A DNA stretch of 64,000 nt, from the NCBI RefSeq assembly GCF_009193305.1, contig NZ_WBVS01000004.1:62001-126000 (forward strand). The letters run 5' to 3'. The notes beneath the pieces were generated by a model that did no database searches, was not told the DNA's origin, and was given only the letters and a program-made list of their open reading frames with translations. The stretch comes from Bifidobacterium cebidarum. Its GTDB lineage: Bacteria > Actinomycetota > Actinomycetes > Actinomycetales > Bifidobacteriaceae. The translations under genes were made by a program, and so were the position numbers. Numbering within the stretch: position 1 is the stretch's first letter; each line of letters opens with the position of its first letter. This document shows, one piece after another, positions 53,510-62,804 of the stretch.

Positions 53510-54940
53510 ATGCAAGTATTCCAATCGTTGCGAACGCGTTTTTCTGTCATTGCCGGCAAGCTCGCGCCGAAGTCGTTCCGCGCGAAAATCACTGTGGCCA
53601 TCGCACTTATCATCATCGTGATGATGAGCGCGCTTATCGTCACGCAGAATATCGTCGTGGCACATACCACTGCGGAGGCAAGCCAGACGGTGACCATGTG
53701 CGCGAACTCCGATGGCACTGTGTCCGTCACCGCAGGCGCGGATGCCGAAAACGGATCAGCCGCCGACGGTACCGGAGATGACGCACTCGTCTGCTACACG
53801 GGTGCGAGACGAAACCTCGACGGCATGAAACTGTACGTGCCCTTCAATTCCAAAGAATGGGATACGGCCATAGAGCAGACCAAAAACGGCAGCCCTTGGA
53901 TTCTTGACGAGTACAACGGCGTGATGATCAACACGGCGAACACCATCGCCAACACGCTGACCACCTCCATGCGCACGGTCTCCATTATCGCGCTCGCCGT
54001 ATTTGGCGTATTCGCGGTGCTTGCAGCATGGTTCATCGGCACAATGCTGTCCCGACGCGTCACCGAAGTAGACAAGCAGGTGGCAGCCTTGCAACCTAAT
54101 GATTTGAGCGTCAGGCTTGATGTGAAACCCGGCCATGACGACATCGACCGACTGGTCGATTCGATCAACGGCATGCTTGACCGCGTGGAAGCCAGCGCGG
54201 AAGCCGAACGGCGGTTCGTGTCCAATGCCTCACATGAGTTGCGCACGCCTATCGCCGCCGTGGAGACCAATCTTGATGCGCCTCTTTCCCAAGGCCGTTT
54301 CCCTGCTGATGTGGAACCATCGGTACGTCGTGCGCTTGCAGCCAATAGGCGCGGTGCCGAACTCGTACAAGCGTTGCTTACTCTTTCACGCATTCAAAGC
54401 GGCACCATCGGCGGCGATAATGCGCAGGCTGAGGGCAACGTCGATTTGCGCGAATGCATTGAAACGTCACTCGCTGATATTGATGATGCAGTTGTTCAAG
54501 CCGAAATCGCTGTCAACATCGATGGTGATGCCACAGTTCCTGCAAACCCGGCATTACTGGGATTGGCCGTGGGCAATCTGCTGCGTAACGCCGCAGTGCA
54601 CAACATGGAGAACGGGTCTATCGATGCGACGATTACCACGACCGATAACGCTGGTGATAAAGAAAGTAACGGAGATGAAGCAGCCAAAAGTATTGATACT
54701 AACGCCCACCATGACGTATCGCTGACTGTCGTCAACACAACCGACGAAATACTGCCGGCAGATCTCAATGAGCTTGTCCAGCCATTCCACCGCGGTCAGA
54801 ATTCGCGCATCAGCGCCACGCCTGGCGTGGGCCTTGGCCTATCCATAGCGGACGCCGCCTGCCAAGCCATGCACGCCACCCTCAGTCTCAGCCAGCCGGA
54901 ACCAACCAAGTTCCAAGCCACCATACAATTCCACAATTAG
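53510..54940 (+). CDS. Two-component sensor histidine kinase (HAMP, EnvZ-like)
   Basis: 476 residues. Membrane helices at about 26-48 and 156-180 enclose an outer loop of about 105 residues that contains two Cys (64 and 95). HAMP follows (about 180-232). His242 is in SNASHELRTPIAAVETNLD. The ATPase N box is AVGNLLRNAAVHN and the G box GVGLGLSIADAA. GAGGGG, part of the preceding repeat, lies before the ATG. Cys in the sensor loop and in the neighbouring lipoproteins suggests that they may interact. Confidence 0.92.
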   Translation: MQVFQSLRTRFSVIAGKLAPKSFRAKITVAIALIIIVMMSALIVTQNIVVAHTTAEASQTVTMCANSDGTVSVTAGADAENGSAADGTGDDALVCYTGARRNLDGMKLYVPFNSKEWDTAIEQTKNGSPWILDEYNGVMINTANTIANTLTTSMRTVSIIALAVFGVFAVLAAWFIGTMLSRRVTEVDKQVAALQPNDLSVRLDVKPGHDDIDRLVDSINGMLDRVEASAEAERRFVSNASHELRTPIAAVETNLDAPLSQGRFPADVEPSVRRALAANRRGAELVQALLTLSRIQSGTIGGDNAQAEGNVDLRECIETSLADIDDAVVQAEIAVNIDGDATVPANPALLGLAVGNLLRNAAVHNMENGSIDATITTTDNAGDKESNGDEAAKSIDTNAHHDVSLTVVNTTDEILPADLNELVQPFHRGQNSRISATPGVGLGLSIADAACQAMHATLSLSQPEPTKFQATIQFHN

Positions 54941-55014
54941 GTATTGCCTTTACCTTCAATCCCCGATACATTGGCGAGAGGTAAGTTGTTCCCTCACAAG
55001 AAACGGAAAGTATT

Positions 55015-55674
55015 GTGACCGCTCCGAATTCGCCAGAAACCAATGCTCAGACCGCAAATCAGACCGCGGCCAAGACAGCCAAGACCGGCAAGCTTGAGGT
55101 CTCCGATCTCATTACCATTGGCGTATTCGCCGCACTGTATTTTGTGATGGTTTGTGTGGCTACGCTGGTCAGCACGCTGTTCACCGGCGGCTTCGGCTCC
55201 ATCTTCCTGCCTGCCATCGCCGCGTTGATTTCCGGCTGCGTGTACATGCTGCTGGCCGCACGACTCGGCAAATTCGGCGGCATTACCGTCATGGGCGTGG
55301 TCATCGGCCTGTTCCTGTTCATCTCCGGTCACTTCGTGCTCTCGTTCATAGCCAGCATCGTATTCCCAGTGATTGCTGACTTGATTGCCAAAGCCGGCAA
55401 GTACAAGAGCAAGGCTTTGTTGCTGGCCAGCTATGTGGTGTTCTCCTACGGCCTCACCGGTCCGATCCTGCCGCTGTGGTTCATGAAGGACGCCTACATC
55501 GCCAGCCTGCAGGCACGAGGCAAGGATGCAGCCTACATCGATGGCGTGTTCGCCAACATCAACACCGGCACGTTCATCATCTCGATGGCGGCAATCCTGG
55601 TTTGCGCGATCGTCGGCGGCTGGTTCGGCCAGAAGATGATGAAGAAACACTTCGTCAAGGCCGGCATCGTCTGA
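55015..55674 (+). CDS. ECF transporter S component, MptD/Trep_Strep family
   Basis: 219 residues with a polar N-terminal tail and five to six membrane helices. DLITIGVFAALYFVMVCVA and the later FVLSFIASIVFPVIADLIAKAGKYKS match the MptD family of substrate-binding membrane subunits. The substrate is unknown. The start is GTG with GGAAAG close upstream. The T component follows with a one-base overlap. Confidence 0.82.
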   Translation: MTAPNSPETNAQTANQTAAKTAKTGKLEVSDLITIGVFAALYFVMVCVATLVSTLFTGGFGSIFLPAIAALISGCVYMLLAARLGKFGGITVMGVVIGLFLFISGHFVLSFIASIVFPVIADLIAKAGKYKSKALLLASYVVFSYGLTGPILPLWFMKDAYIASLQARGKDAAYIDGVFANINTGTFIISMAAILVCAIVGGWFGQKMMKKHFVKAGIV

Positions 55675-56516
55675 TGCGATCCAGCCTTCCTGTGGAACAT
55701 ACGGCGAGTACAACCCTAACGCCGATACAGCCCCCGGTAGTCTCAATGACACCGGGGGCACCCACGTATTCGGGCACTGCTGACGATTGCTCAACGGAAC
55801 AACCAGGCCATCATATTCGAGCCGTTCGCACACTCGATCCGCGAACAAAGCTGTTTCTGCTTTTGACCGCCAATCTCATGCTGTTCTTCCATGTGACGGT
55901 CACCACGCAAATCATCCTCGTGACGATTTTTCTCATTCCGCTTGTAGTCGCAGGCCGTTGGAAGTTGACCCTGAACTTTGCACTTACGTATGCCGTGCTC
56001 ACCGGATTGGGCTTCCTTGATCCTGATGCTTTGGGAGTGCCGTGGCTGCATGTAATCTCTGCGTTGGCAGTCGGCTGCACGATGATGCTGCCCTGTTTCA
56101 TCACGGGAGCCTACGCGTTCACCACCACCTCCCCCAGTGAATTCATTTGCGCAATGCGACGCATGCATGTGCCTGAATCCGTGGTGATTCCCTGCGTGGT
56201 CGTCATCCGGTTCTTTCCGACGATTGCCGAGGACTACCGGCAGATTCGCAATGCGATGGCCTTGCGCGGTATTGCCGCAGGCGGCTGGGGGCTCGTGCGC
56301 AATCCCGCGCAATCGTTGGAATACATTCTTATCCCGTTGCTGATGAACGCCACCAATGTGGCCCAGGACTTGTCTGTGGCTGCGGTGACCAAGGGGCTAG
56401 GACATACAGGAATGCACACCTCGCGTACCCAGATTCGTCTGCGAATCATAGATTGGCTTGCAATGATTGTAGTGCTGATTCCGCTGGTGCTTGACATTGC
56501 TGGGGTGATTCAATAA
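55674..56516 (+). CDS. ECF transporter T component (EcfT)
   Basis: 280 residues; the start ATG overlaps the S-component stop by one base (TGATG). A poorly conserved first 45 residues precede five helices. The coupling helices carry the conserved Ala-Arg-Gly-type motif as MALRGIAAGG, and a second such motif near VTKGLGHTG. It links the S component to the ATPases. Confidence 0.85.
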   Translation: MRSSLPVEHTASTTLTPIQPPVVSMTPGAPTYSGTADDCSTEQPGHHIRAVRTLDPRTKLFLLLTANLMLFFHVTVTTQIILVTIFLIPLVVAGRWKLTLNFALTYAVLTGLGFLDPDALGVPWLHVISALAVGCTMMLPCFITGAYAFTTTSPSEFICAMRRMHVPESVVIPCVVVIRFFPTIAEDYRQIRNAMALRGIAAGGWGLVRNPAQSLEYILIPLLMNATNVAQDLSVAAVTKGLGHTGMHTSRTQIRLRIIDWLAMIVVLIPLVLDIAGVIQ

Positions 56517-57979
56517 TGACAGCCGACGTGTATTCCAACAACGTGTCGTTTACTTATGAACATGCCGACGAACCAGCTTTAATCGACATCACGTTGAGTA
56601 TTGCAAGCGGTCAGTGCATCGTATTATGCGGTGCCAGCGGATGCGGCAAAACCACATATTCCCGTATCGTCAATGGTCTGATTCCACAGTTCTTCCACGG
56701 TGAATGCAGTGGGGCACAACGTACTTGTGGGCTCGATACCGCTATCGAGCCCATCGATGGGCTCACTCCCTTGGTCGGCAGTGTATTCCAGAATCCCAAA
56801 ACCCAGTACTTCAACGCCAAAGTCATCGACGAACTTTCATTCCCCGCGGAAAACATGGGATTGCCGCCTGAAGCAATCAATAAGCGTATCGCGAAAACCG
56901 CGCGGCGATTCTCCATCGAACCATTATTGAATCGCAGCATCTTCCACCTTTCCGGAGGCCAAAAACAGCGCATTGCCTTGGCTGCGGCAACCATGTTGAG
57001 TCCAAGACTGCTCGTGCTGGATGAACCAACAAGCAATTTGGATGCTGTGGCTATTGAGAAAATGCGCGAGCTCGTTGCACAACTCAAAGCGGCTGGCATG
57101 ACCATCGTCGTGGCGGAGCATCGACTCGCATGGCTGAATGGCATCGCCGACCGATACCTTGTATTCGACAACGGTCGCATCGCACACGAATATGAGGCCG
57201 CAGAATTTCTTGCGCTCTCCCCCGGCTGTATTGGCGCAATGGGATTACGTGCACTTGATTTGCAGCCGTACCGGCAGCGCATTGCACAGCTCGAATCGCA
57301 AACGGCATCGTCGTTTTCCGAATCGCCCACACCGCTGCTTTCCACTCGCAATCTGAGTATCGGCTACCGTGGGCGTGACGGTTTCACGAGGACCATTCCG
57401 GATCTTGATTTCCATGCCGGCCAGATCATCGGCCTGATGGGCCACAACGGTTGCGGCAAAACCACACTGGTCCGTACACTGACCGGTCTTATCAAACCAG
57501 CATCCGGCACCGTGCTGCTCAATGGCAAACCAGCCAAGCCACGCGAACTGACACGTGCCGGATTCCTGGTCATGCAGGACGTGAACTATCAGCTGTTCTC
57601 CGACAGCGTGCGCGAGGAATTGTTGCTTGGTCTTGATGAGTCTGACCCGGCGAATACCAAACACTGCAACCAAGTGCTTGAAGACCTTGACCTCACCAGA
57701 TTCGCCGACCGGCATCCGATGAGTCTTTCCGGAGGCCAGAAGCAGCGCGTGGCCATCGGTTCGGCATTGATGTGTGGCAAGGACCTCATCATTCTGGACG
57801 AGCCGACCAGCGGCCTCGACCGCTACCATATGGAGCACGTGGGTGAACTTCTCCGCCAGCTCGCCGCACAAGGCAAGACCGTGCTCGTCGTAACCCATGA
57901 CGAGGAACTCGCCGCCGGCTGGTGCACCGACATTATCAACCTGGAACACAACGAAGACGCGTCAAAAACAAACAGCTAA
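56516..57979 (+). CDS. ECF transporter ATPase, two ABC domains fused (EcfA1-EcfA2)
   Basis: 487 residues. First ABC domain: Walker A CGASGCGKTT, signature LSGGQKQRIAL, Walker B LLVLDEPTSNLD. Second domain: GHNGCGKTT, LSGGQKQRVAIGS, LIILDEPTSGLD. Both look active. The start ATG overlaps the EcfT stop (TAATG). With the S and T genes it forms a complete dedicated ECF importer. Confidence 0.9.
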   Translation: MTADVYSNNVSFTYEHADEPALIDITLSIASGQCIVLCGASGCGKTTYSRIVNGLIPQFFHGECSGAQRTCGLDTAIEPIDGLTPLVGSVFQNPKTQYFNAKVIDELSFPAENMGLPPEAINKRIAKTARRFSIEPLLNRSIFHLSGGQKQRIALAAATMLSPRLLVLDEPTSNLDAVAIEKMRELVAQLKAAGMTIVVAEHRLAWLNGIADRYLVFDNGRIAHEYEAAEFLALSPGCIGAMGLRALDLQPYRQRIAQLESQTASSFSESPTPLLSTRNLSIGYRGRDGFTRTIPDLDFHAGQIIGLMGHNGCGKTTLVRTLTGLIKPASGTVLLNGKPAKPRELTRAGFLVMQDVNYQLFSDSVREELLLGLDESDPANTKHCNQVLEDLDLTRFADRHPMSLSGGQKQRVAIGSALMCGKDLIILDEPTSGLDRYHMEHVGELLRQLAAQGKTVLVVTHDEELAAGWCTDIINLEHNEDASKTNS

Positions 57980-58187
57980 AGGCATGCGCGCATTCTTTAC
58001 ACAGCCAACCTATTAAAACCGGTAAATATCTACCGCCTCGATTGGCGCGCTCATATATTCGAGGCATGAGATGCAGAGCAACACAACACGACAACAGTTC
58101 GATTGATTTCGAAGAATGGCCTGACAAAAATCAAACCTTCAATAATTTCGTCGTCAACACATCCAATCGAGAGGCTTGGAGATAACC
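57980..58187. other. Gap after the ECF operon
   Basis: 208 bp without a gene. It becomes AT-richer towards the next gene. A short inverted repeat, CCTCG...CGAGG, lies at about 58036-58064. It presumably contains the promoter of the following hypothetical gene. Confidence 0.35.
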
Positions 58188-58796
58188 ATGATGACAGTCA
58201 AACTTGAGTGGACTGCTGATATGCCGTCAAACTCTCCGTATGCGCTTGATGCGAATCATAATAGGCGAATGAGCCGAGATGATTTTCATCGAGCTGGAGA
58301 GGCTCTGTCGGATTTCTTGAATATCGTTGCCGGAACGAAGACAACGGTTGAATGGTATAACGATTATTCTGCAGAAATTGTTCCGACGCTTGATGAGGAA
58401 CAGGAATACTCAACGGATGATGACGGCCACACAAGCGAGGTATTCGAGCTCGATGAAGCTCTATTCGATGATATTGACTGGAAATTGCAGGATACACTGA
58501 CATTAATCTCAGACGTTCAACGCCTTGGCCAGAAGGGAGTAATGAGCATTGACTTCACTGACGGCAGCATCCAGTTATCGCAGCACGATATCATTCGAAT
58601 GGCTAACAGATATGCTCTGTTGAATAGCGTTTCAGCTCATCGAGATCTACTCGCGCAAATCACACGATTCAGAACCGGATTCATGACCGTACGAACTGAG
58701 AAAACCACCATCACGTTGAATCAAACCTGGATTCGCGATTTCGAAAAAGGACTTGAAATCGCACTCTACGCCATGCGTATCAGTCAACTGATTTAA
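58188..58796 (+). CDS. Hypothetical protein
   Basis: 202 residues, acidic, no signal peptide or membrane helix. The N-terminal half has VEWYNDYSAEIVPTLDEEQEY and a stretch of Asp/Glu; the C-terminal half is alpha-helical with ISQLI at the end. GGAGAT lies 5 bases before the ATG at 58188. I recognise no family. Base use is lower in GC than the neighbours, like the nuclease region that follows. Confidence 0.55.
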   Translation: MMTVKLEWTADMPSNSPYALDANHNRRMSRDDFHRAGEALSDFLNIVAGTKTTVEWYNDYSAEIVPTLDEEQEYSTDDDGHTSEVFELDEALFDDIDWKLQDTLTLISDVQRLGQKGVMSIDFTDGSIQLSQHDIIRMANRYALLNSVSAHRDLLAQITRFRTGFMTVRTEKTTITLNQTWIRDFEKGLEIALYAMRISQLI

Positions 58797-58821
58797 TTCA
58801 ACAATCGCTCCAGCCATATGA

Positions 58822-59865
58822 CTAGTCGGCATACAGGCTTGCAAGGTATTCGCCGTCTTTTTGTAACGTGTCGCGCAGAGATTGCGGAGACAATATTTCG
58901 ATGATGCGATCGTCGGCGTATTGCAATGCCCACCAGAGTGCCGCTTTTTCATTCGAGGTAATTTGTACATCGTATGTGTGCTCGGCAATACGAGTTACCG
59001 TGGCATCATCGAACTAATCATAAACAGACTCAAGGGTATTCTTGATGCGCAAATGAATCGGGACGGCCTTGTCGTTCATCGGGTAGGGACGCTCCCCCAT
59101 GTGTTTATCCCAATCAAATGAAGAACCCGGCTCCGGATTGAAGCTGTCCAATGCGCGCATCAGTGAATGGTCATGCTCATTCACTGCAAGATTACGGAAA
59201 CGCTCTACATGCAGATAGCTCAGATTCTCATATTGATGCATATGGCAAATCAAATAGTATTTGCCGTTTCGATACATCAACCGGTATGGGTCTGCCGCAT
59301 AGTTTTTTACGCTGCCTGAAGCATCTTTCCTCGGTATTAAAGTCCCGTCAACGTCATAGGTGCAGTAGTGGAATGTAATAGCCCGCTCATGAACAATCGC
59401 ATCATTCAGCAGTTCGATGTTATTCAGGAATTCACGATTGTAATTGCGCGGCGTGCTCAGCTGGCCAAGAGCACCAAGCTAGTTGGGCTGGCCAGCGAAA
59501 GCATATAATTTCGCGATAAGGTCGTGCAGATATTCGCTGTCTGAGCGGGAAAGGATTGCCCCGTCAGCGAGCAGCCTCATTTGAGCGGTATCGAAAATAG
59601 GTTCAATGTACCAGCCAGGTCGAGGATCGGCGCTTTCGGCATTTTTCAAGTCCTTGCGTTCGATGCGTTCAATCTTACGCCCGAATGGCTGCATTGCTTG
59701 CAAGGTATGCAGATGGGAACGAACCGTTTTCTCCGTGACTCCAAGCTGATTGGCAATCCAAACGGCGGTTATACCATGCTCTCGGTCGGTGTTCTTATCA
59801 AGCAGTTCAAGGATGCTTACGACAATCTCTGCGGTTGACGGTACAAACTGTGCCATTACCACCAT
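58822..59865 (-). pseudogene. WYL-domain transcriptional regulator with two in-frame amber codons
   Basis: An N-terminal winged helix-turn-helix (HGITAVWIANQLGVTEKTVRSHL) is followed by a WYL domain (HERAITFHYCTYDVDG..., PYRLMYRNGKYYLICHM) and a C-terminal WCX part (VQITSNEKAALWWALQYADDRIIEIL). In-frame TAG codons lie at 59479-59481 and 59014-59016, with no other damage. Without the stops it would be about 345 residues. WYL regulators often control phage-defence genes. It lies 71 bp after the PD-(D/E)XK nuclease on the same strand. Confidence 0.82.
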
Positions 59866-59936
59866 TGCCTATCCCCCTTGTAAAAGAATGCTGATTCATG
59901 AGCTAAGCTGACAAAAATGCAATTACACAAATCCAT

Positions 59937-61193
59937 TTAATGCTCAAGCTTATCGAGATACTCTTTCTCTTTTGACAGCATCTTATCAATCGCGGTACGT
60001 AGCTTATTCTCTACTGCTTGAGGATTTACATCAGTCTTATCTTCATATTTCAGCGAACCAATATTGGTTGGAATAGTGATAATCTTCCTATATCTGTTAG
60101 TCGGGAGAACAGTCTGCAGCTTGTGAGGTATTACCTCAACCAGTCGATTCATGCGTTCAATCACATCCTCTGATTGGTTGAGTGGTCCAAGTTCAAGTTT
60201 GACCGACGGATTATTCAGCGGAGGATAAATCCAATATGTGTAGGTTCGGCTGTTATCTCCCCAACTGCCACGTTGCTCTTGTTTGTTGAGCAAATATTTA
60301 TCCATACGTTTTGTAGTAAATCCAAGATATCGTCCCGGCTCATTTTCACCGTGGCACCAAGAAAAAACATCCTCATTCTTGTACTTGTTATACTCGTTCA
60401 GAACTTTAATATATATGGATCTCAACTCTCCATCAAGACTGTCATCACCGACATAGCGCGCATATACCATGTCAAATACAGGCCCATATTTCGAATACAA
60501 GTTTTTTGCTAGTTCATCGAGCTCTTTGTCTTCCACAATAGTCTCTTTCTTCAGCATGCGGATATAGTCATTGATAACGGATCCGGTTTTCGACTCCGCA
60601 TATGGCACAAGGTCTTCAAGAATGCGTGCAATGGTCTCATAGCTTATGGGTATCCATTTGTCTGGATTCTTGCACTCTTTTTCAGGGGCCGGCTCTCCTC
60701 CGGGCGATAAAAGCACATATACCCGGCACCAGTCAGAATATGTATTCTCCACATAGTCGTAATACTTATCGAGCTGCCGGTCATGCAATTGAGAGTCAAC
60801 CTTATTTTCAATACAAAGCGCCAGACGTTCATTGCTGTCATAACAAAGTACGTCGATACGATTCCGCCCTTCACCCGTCGTAACCTCGCGTTCAACCACG
60901 AGATCAGATAAATCCTTGACTGCAAAAGTAGCGAATCCTTCCGGATGAGCTTTGTAGAGTTCAGCAAGAAGACGACGAATCAATAAATCGTCCAATCCAT
61001 GAGGATTAGACGGTTCAAGAAGCCATGCCAGAAATGCGCTGTGGCGGATTTCCTGACGACTCATGCCGACCATATCGAACATGTTAGGCTTATGCAACAG
61101 ACTATTAGCCTCAAGGAAATCCGGATCCGACAGCATAGACATTGCCAAACTAACAGGCTCTATTGTTTTTACCGGTTCACTCATACCAGCCAT
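59937..61193 (-). CDS. PD-(D/E)XK nuclease family protein (PDDEXK_4-like)
   Basis: About 418 residues from the ATG at 61193; GTG at 61208 or ATG at 61184 are alternatives. The catalytic core lies near residues 110-150: Asp in NRIDVLCYD and Glu-Asn-Lys in LALCIENKVDSQLHDRQLDKYY. N-terminal EIRHSAFLAWLLEPSNPHG is typical of this group of single-gene nucleases, common in defence islands. GC content is clearly lower than around it, suggesting transfer. It is divergent from the ZinT-like gene. Confidence 0.8.
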   Translation of the reverse strand: MAGMSEPVKTIEPVSLAMSMLSDPDFLEANSLLHKPNMFDMVGMSRQEIRHSAFLAWLLEPSNPHGLDDLLIRRLLAELYKAHPEGFATFAVKDLSDLVVEREVTTGEGRNRIDVLCYDSNERLALCIENKVDSQLHDRQLDKYYDYVENTYSDWCRVYVLLSPGGEPAPEKECKNPDKWIPISYETIARILEDLVPYAESKTGSVINDYIRMLKKETIVEDKELDELAKNLYSKYGPVFDMVYARYVGDDSLDGELRSIYIKVLNEYNKYKNEDVFSWCHGENEPGRYLGFTTKRMDKYLLNKQEQRGSWGDNSRTYTYWIYPPLNNPSVKLELGPLNQSEDVIERMNRLVEVIPHKLQTVLPTNRYRKIITIPTNIGSLKYEDKTDVNPQAVENKLRTAIDKMLSKEKEYLDKLEH

Positions 61194-61343
61194 ACTACCT
61201 ACTATCACCGGTATGATTCCATTGCAATTGCAAGAGTAATCTTGAATCTATTGGCGATGGACATTTTCTCTGGCATGATTATGAGAAAACGCCGCCGGTT
61301 AATCGTATCGATTGTCTCAATAACAATATGTACTGGAGAAAGA

Positions 61344-61991
61344 ATGCACATGAGCAATGCATCCATAGACTTCAATCTGACCGATTGGCTTGGCGATTGG
61401 GAGAGCTTTGAGCATTACATTGATGCTCAGGATGAAGCTCTTCGCAAGACTTGGGATGAGGCGGAGCAGGCTGTGCTCTCTAATCCGAAGATGGCACCAA
61501 TGGCAGCTCACGGCATTCGCAAGTTCTGGGCTATGGCCTGTTCCACCACCAGCCCGGAGAACATCATTCATATCGGCTATTGGACTGTTGGCGAACCGGA
61601 CAGCACCGATGCGGATGTGCGCATCACCTGGTATCCGGAAGACAACACGAACCTTGACGCCTATGACTACCGCATCGATCATGTGATCGAACATGGTTTG
61701 GAAGGTTCGCCTACCTACGTGTTCCGAACCGACGATCCGCACGCCGAAGACAGTCCATTCCGTTGGTTGATTGCCATTGCACCGCTGCCGTCGCGAGCCG
61801 CATTCGCAGAAGGTGGGCTGCTGAGCCACTTGCATTTCCAGTATGCCAATGACTTGCACACGCTCGTTGCAGTTGATGACTCTGGCGCAGAGACCCTGCG
61901 CAATCCGCGATGGTATGCGACGATGTGCGCGGATGAGGGAACGGTTGAAGACCGTTGCCGGATTATTCGCGCGTTGCATCATCTAGACTGA
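61344..61991 (+). CDS. ZinT/YodA-like metal-binding protein, cytosolic form
   Basis: 215 residues. The N-terminal LTDWLGDWESFEHYI and the C-terminal HLHFQYANDLH match the ZinT lipocalin-like fold with its His metal ligands. Unlike E. coli ZinT there is no signal peptide. GGAG lies 5-8 bases before the ATG at 61344; an upstream open frame (from 60999) overlaps the nuclease and is not coding. The 150 bp to the nuclease start form a divergent promoter region. Confidence 0.75.
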   Translation: MHMSNASIDFNLTDWLGDWESFEHYIDAQDEALRKTWDEAEQAVLSNPKMAPMAAHGIRKFWAMACSTTSPENIIHIGYWTVGEPDSTDADVRITWYPEDNTNLDAYDYRIDHVIEHGLEGSPTYVFRTDDPHAEDSPFRWLIAIAPLPSRAAFAEGGLLSHLHFQYANDLHTLVAVDDSGAETLRNPRWYATMCADEGTVEDRCRIIRALHHLD

Positions 61992-62009
61992 GCAAATGCA
62001 TTGCTCAAT

Positions 62010-62055
62010 GCGCAGTTACTGTCTGTTTTTCGTTGAATACCGGCAGTAACTGCGC
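62010..62055. terminator. Bidirectional terminator between ZinT-like and SDR genes
   Basis: Perfect 12-base arms (62010-62021, 62044-62055) with a 22-base loop between the ends of two convergent genes. Confidence 0.65.
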
Positions 62056-62071
62056 GGATATGGGTCCGACC

Positions 62072-62779
62072 TCAGCTGTTGCGGTTGATTTCGATGTCGG
62101 TGACGGTGAGGTTCGCCTCGTTGATGAGGTTGAACAGAATGACCTCGGCCAGCGGGCCGGGCTGCATGAACGTGTGCTGCTTTTCCTCGGACACGTAATC
62201 GTGGCTGTCACGGTAGAATGCGGTGTCGATGCCGCCCGGGTAGACGGCCACGACCTTGACGCTCGCACCCTTGTAAGCGGCCTGGAGGCTCTTGGTGTAG
62301 CCCTTTTCGCCCCATTTGGTGGCACAGTACACGCTTTCGTTCGCATTGCCGCGAGTGGCGGCCGTGCTCATGATCTGTGCGATCTTGACGTCCTGTTCGC
62401 CGCAAGCCTTCAGCGTCTCAACGGTCCACAGAATCATGCCCTTCAAACCTTTGAGGCACTTATCAACGTCTGCGGCCTCGTAAGCGGTCGGCACCTTGAA
62501 CGATGGCTGACCAGCGTTGTTGATGAGCAGATCGATGTGGCCGAAGGAGGCGATCTCCGCCACGGATTTGCGCACGAAATCCTCGTCGGTGATGTCGCCC
62601 ACGTAGGCACGATACGATTCAGCCGGCCATTGCGCGGTCAATTCGGCCTGACGCCCAGCGTTGAAATCGACGCCAGCCACCAGCCAACCGGCTTCAATCA
62701 GCTGGCTCGCCAATTCGTAGCCAAGTCCCAGTGCGCTACCGGTGACGATGGCGATCTTCTGTCCGCTTGCAGTGGTCAT
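62072..62779 (-). CDS. Short-chain dehydrogenase/reductase
   Basis: 235 residues, classical SDR. Cofactor motif TGSALGLG (about 14-21), Asp near 38 that suggests NAD preference, NNAG (about 88-91), the catalytic Ser in MSTAATRG and YCATK (about 150-154). The C-terminal PGGIDTAFY segment is normal. The substrate is unknown. It lies 25 bp after the ABC-F gene. Confidence 0.87.
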   Translation of the reverse strand: MTTASGQKIAIVTGSALGLGYELASQLIEAGWLVAGVDFNAGRQAELTAQWPAESYRAYVGDITDEDFVRKSVAEIASFGHIDLLINNAGQPSFKVPTAYEAADVDKCLKGLKGMILWTVETLKACGEQDVKIAQIMSTAATRGNANESVYCATKWGEKGYTKSLQAAYKGASVKVVAVYPGGIDTAFYRDSHDYVSEEKQHTFMQPGPLAEVILFNLINEANLTVTDIEINRNS

Positions 62780-62804
62780 AGCTATCTCCTTTATTCCTCA
62801 GCGA

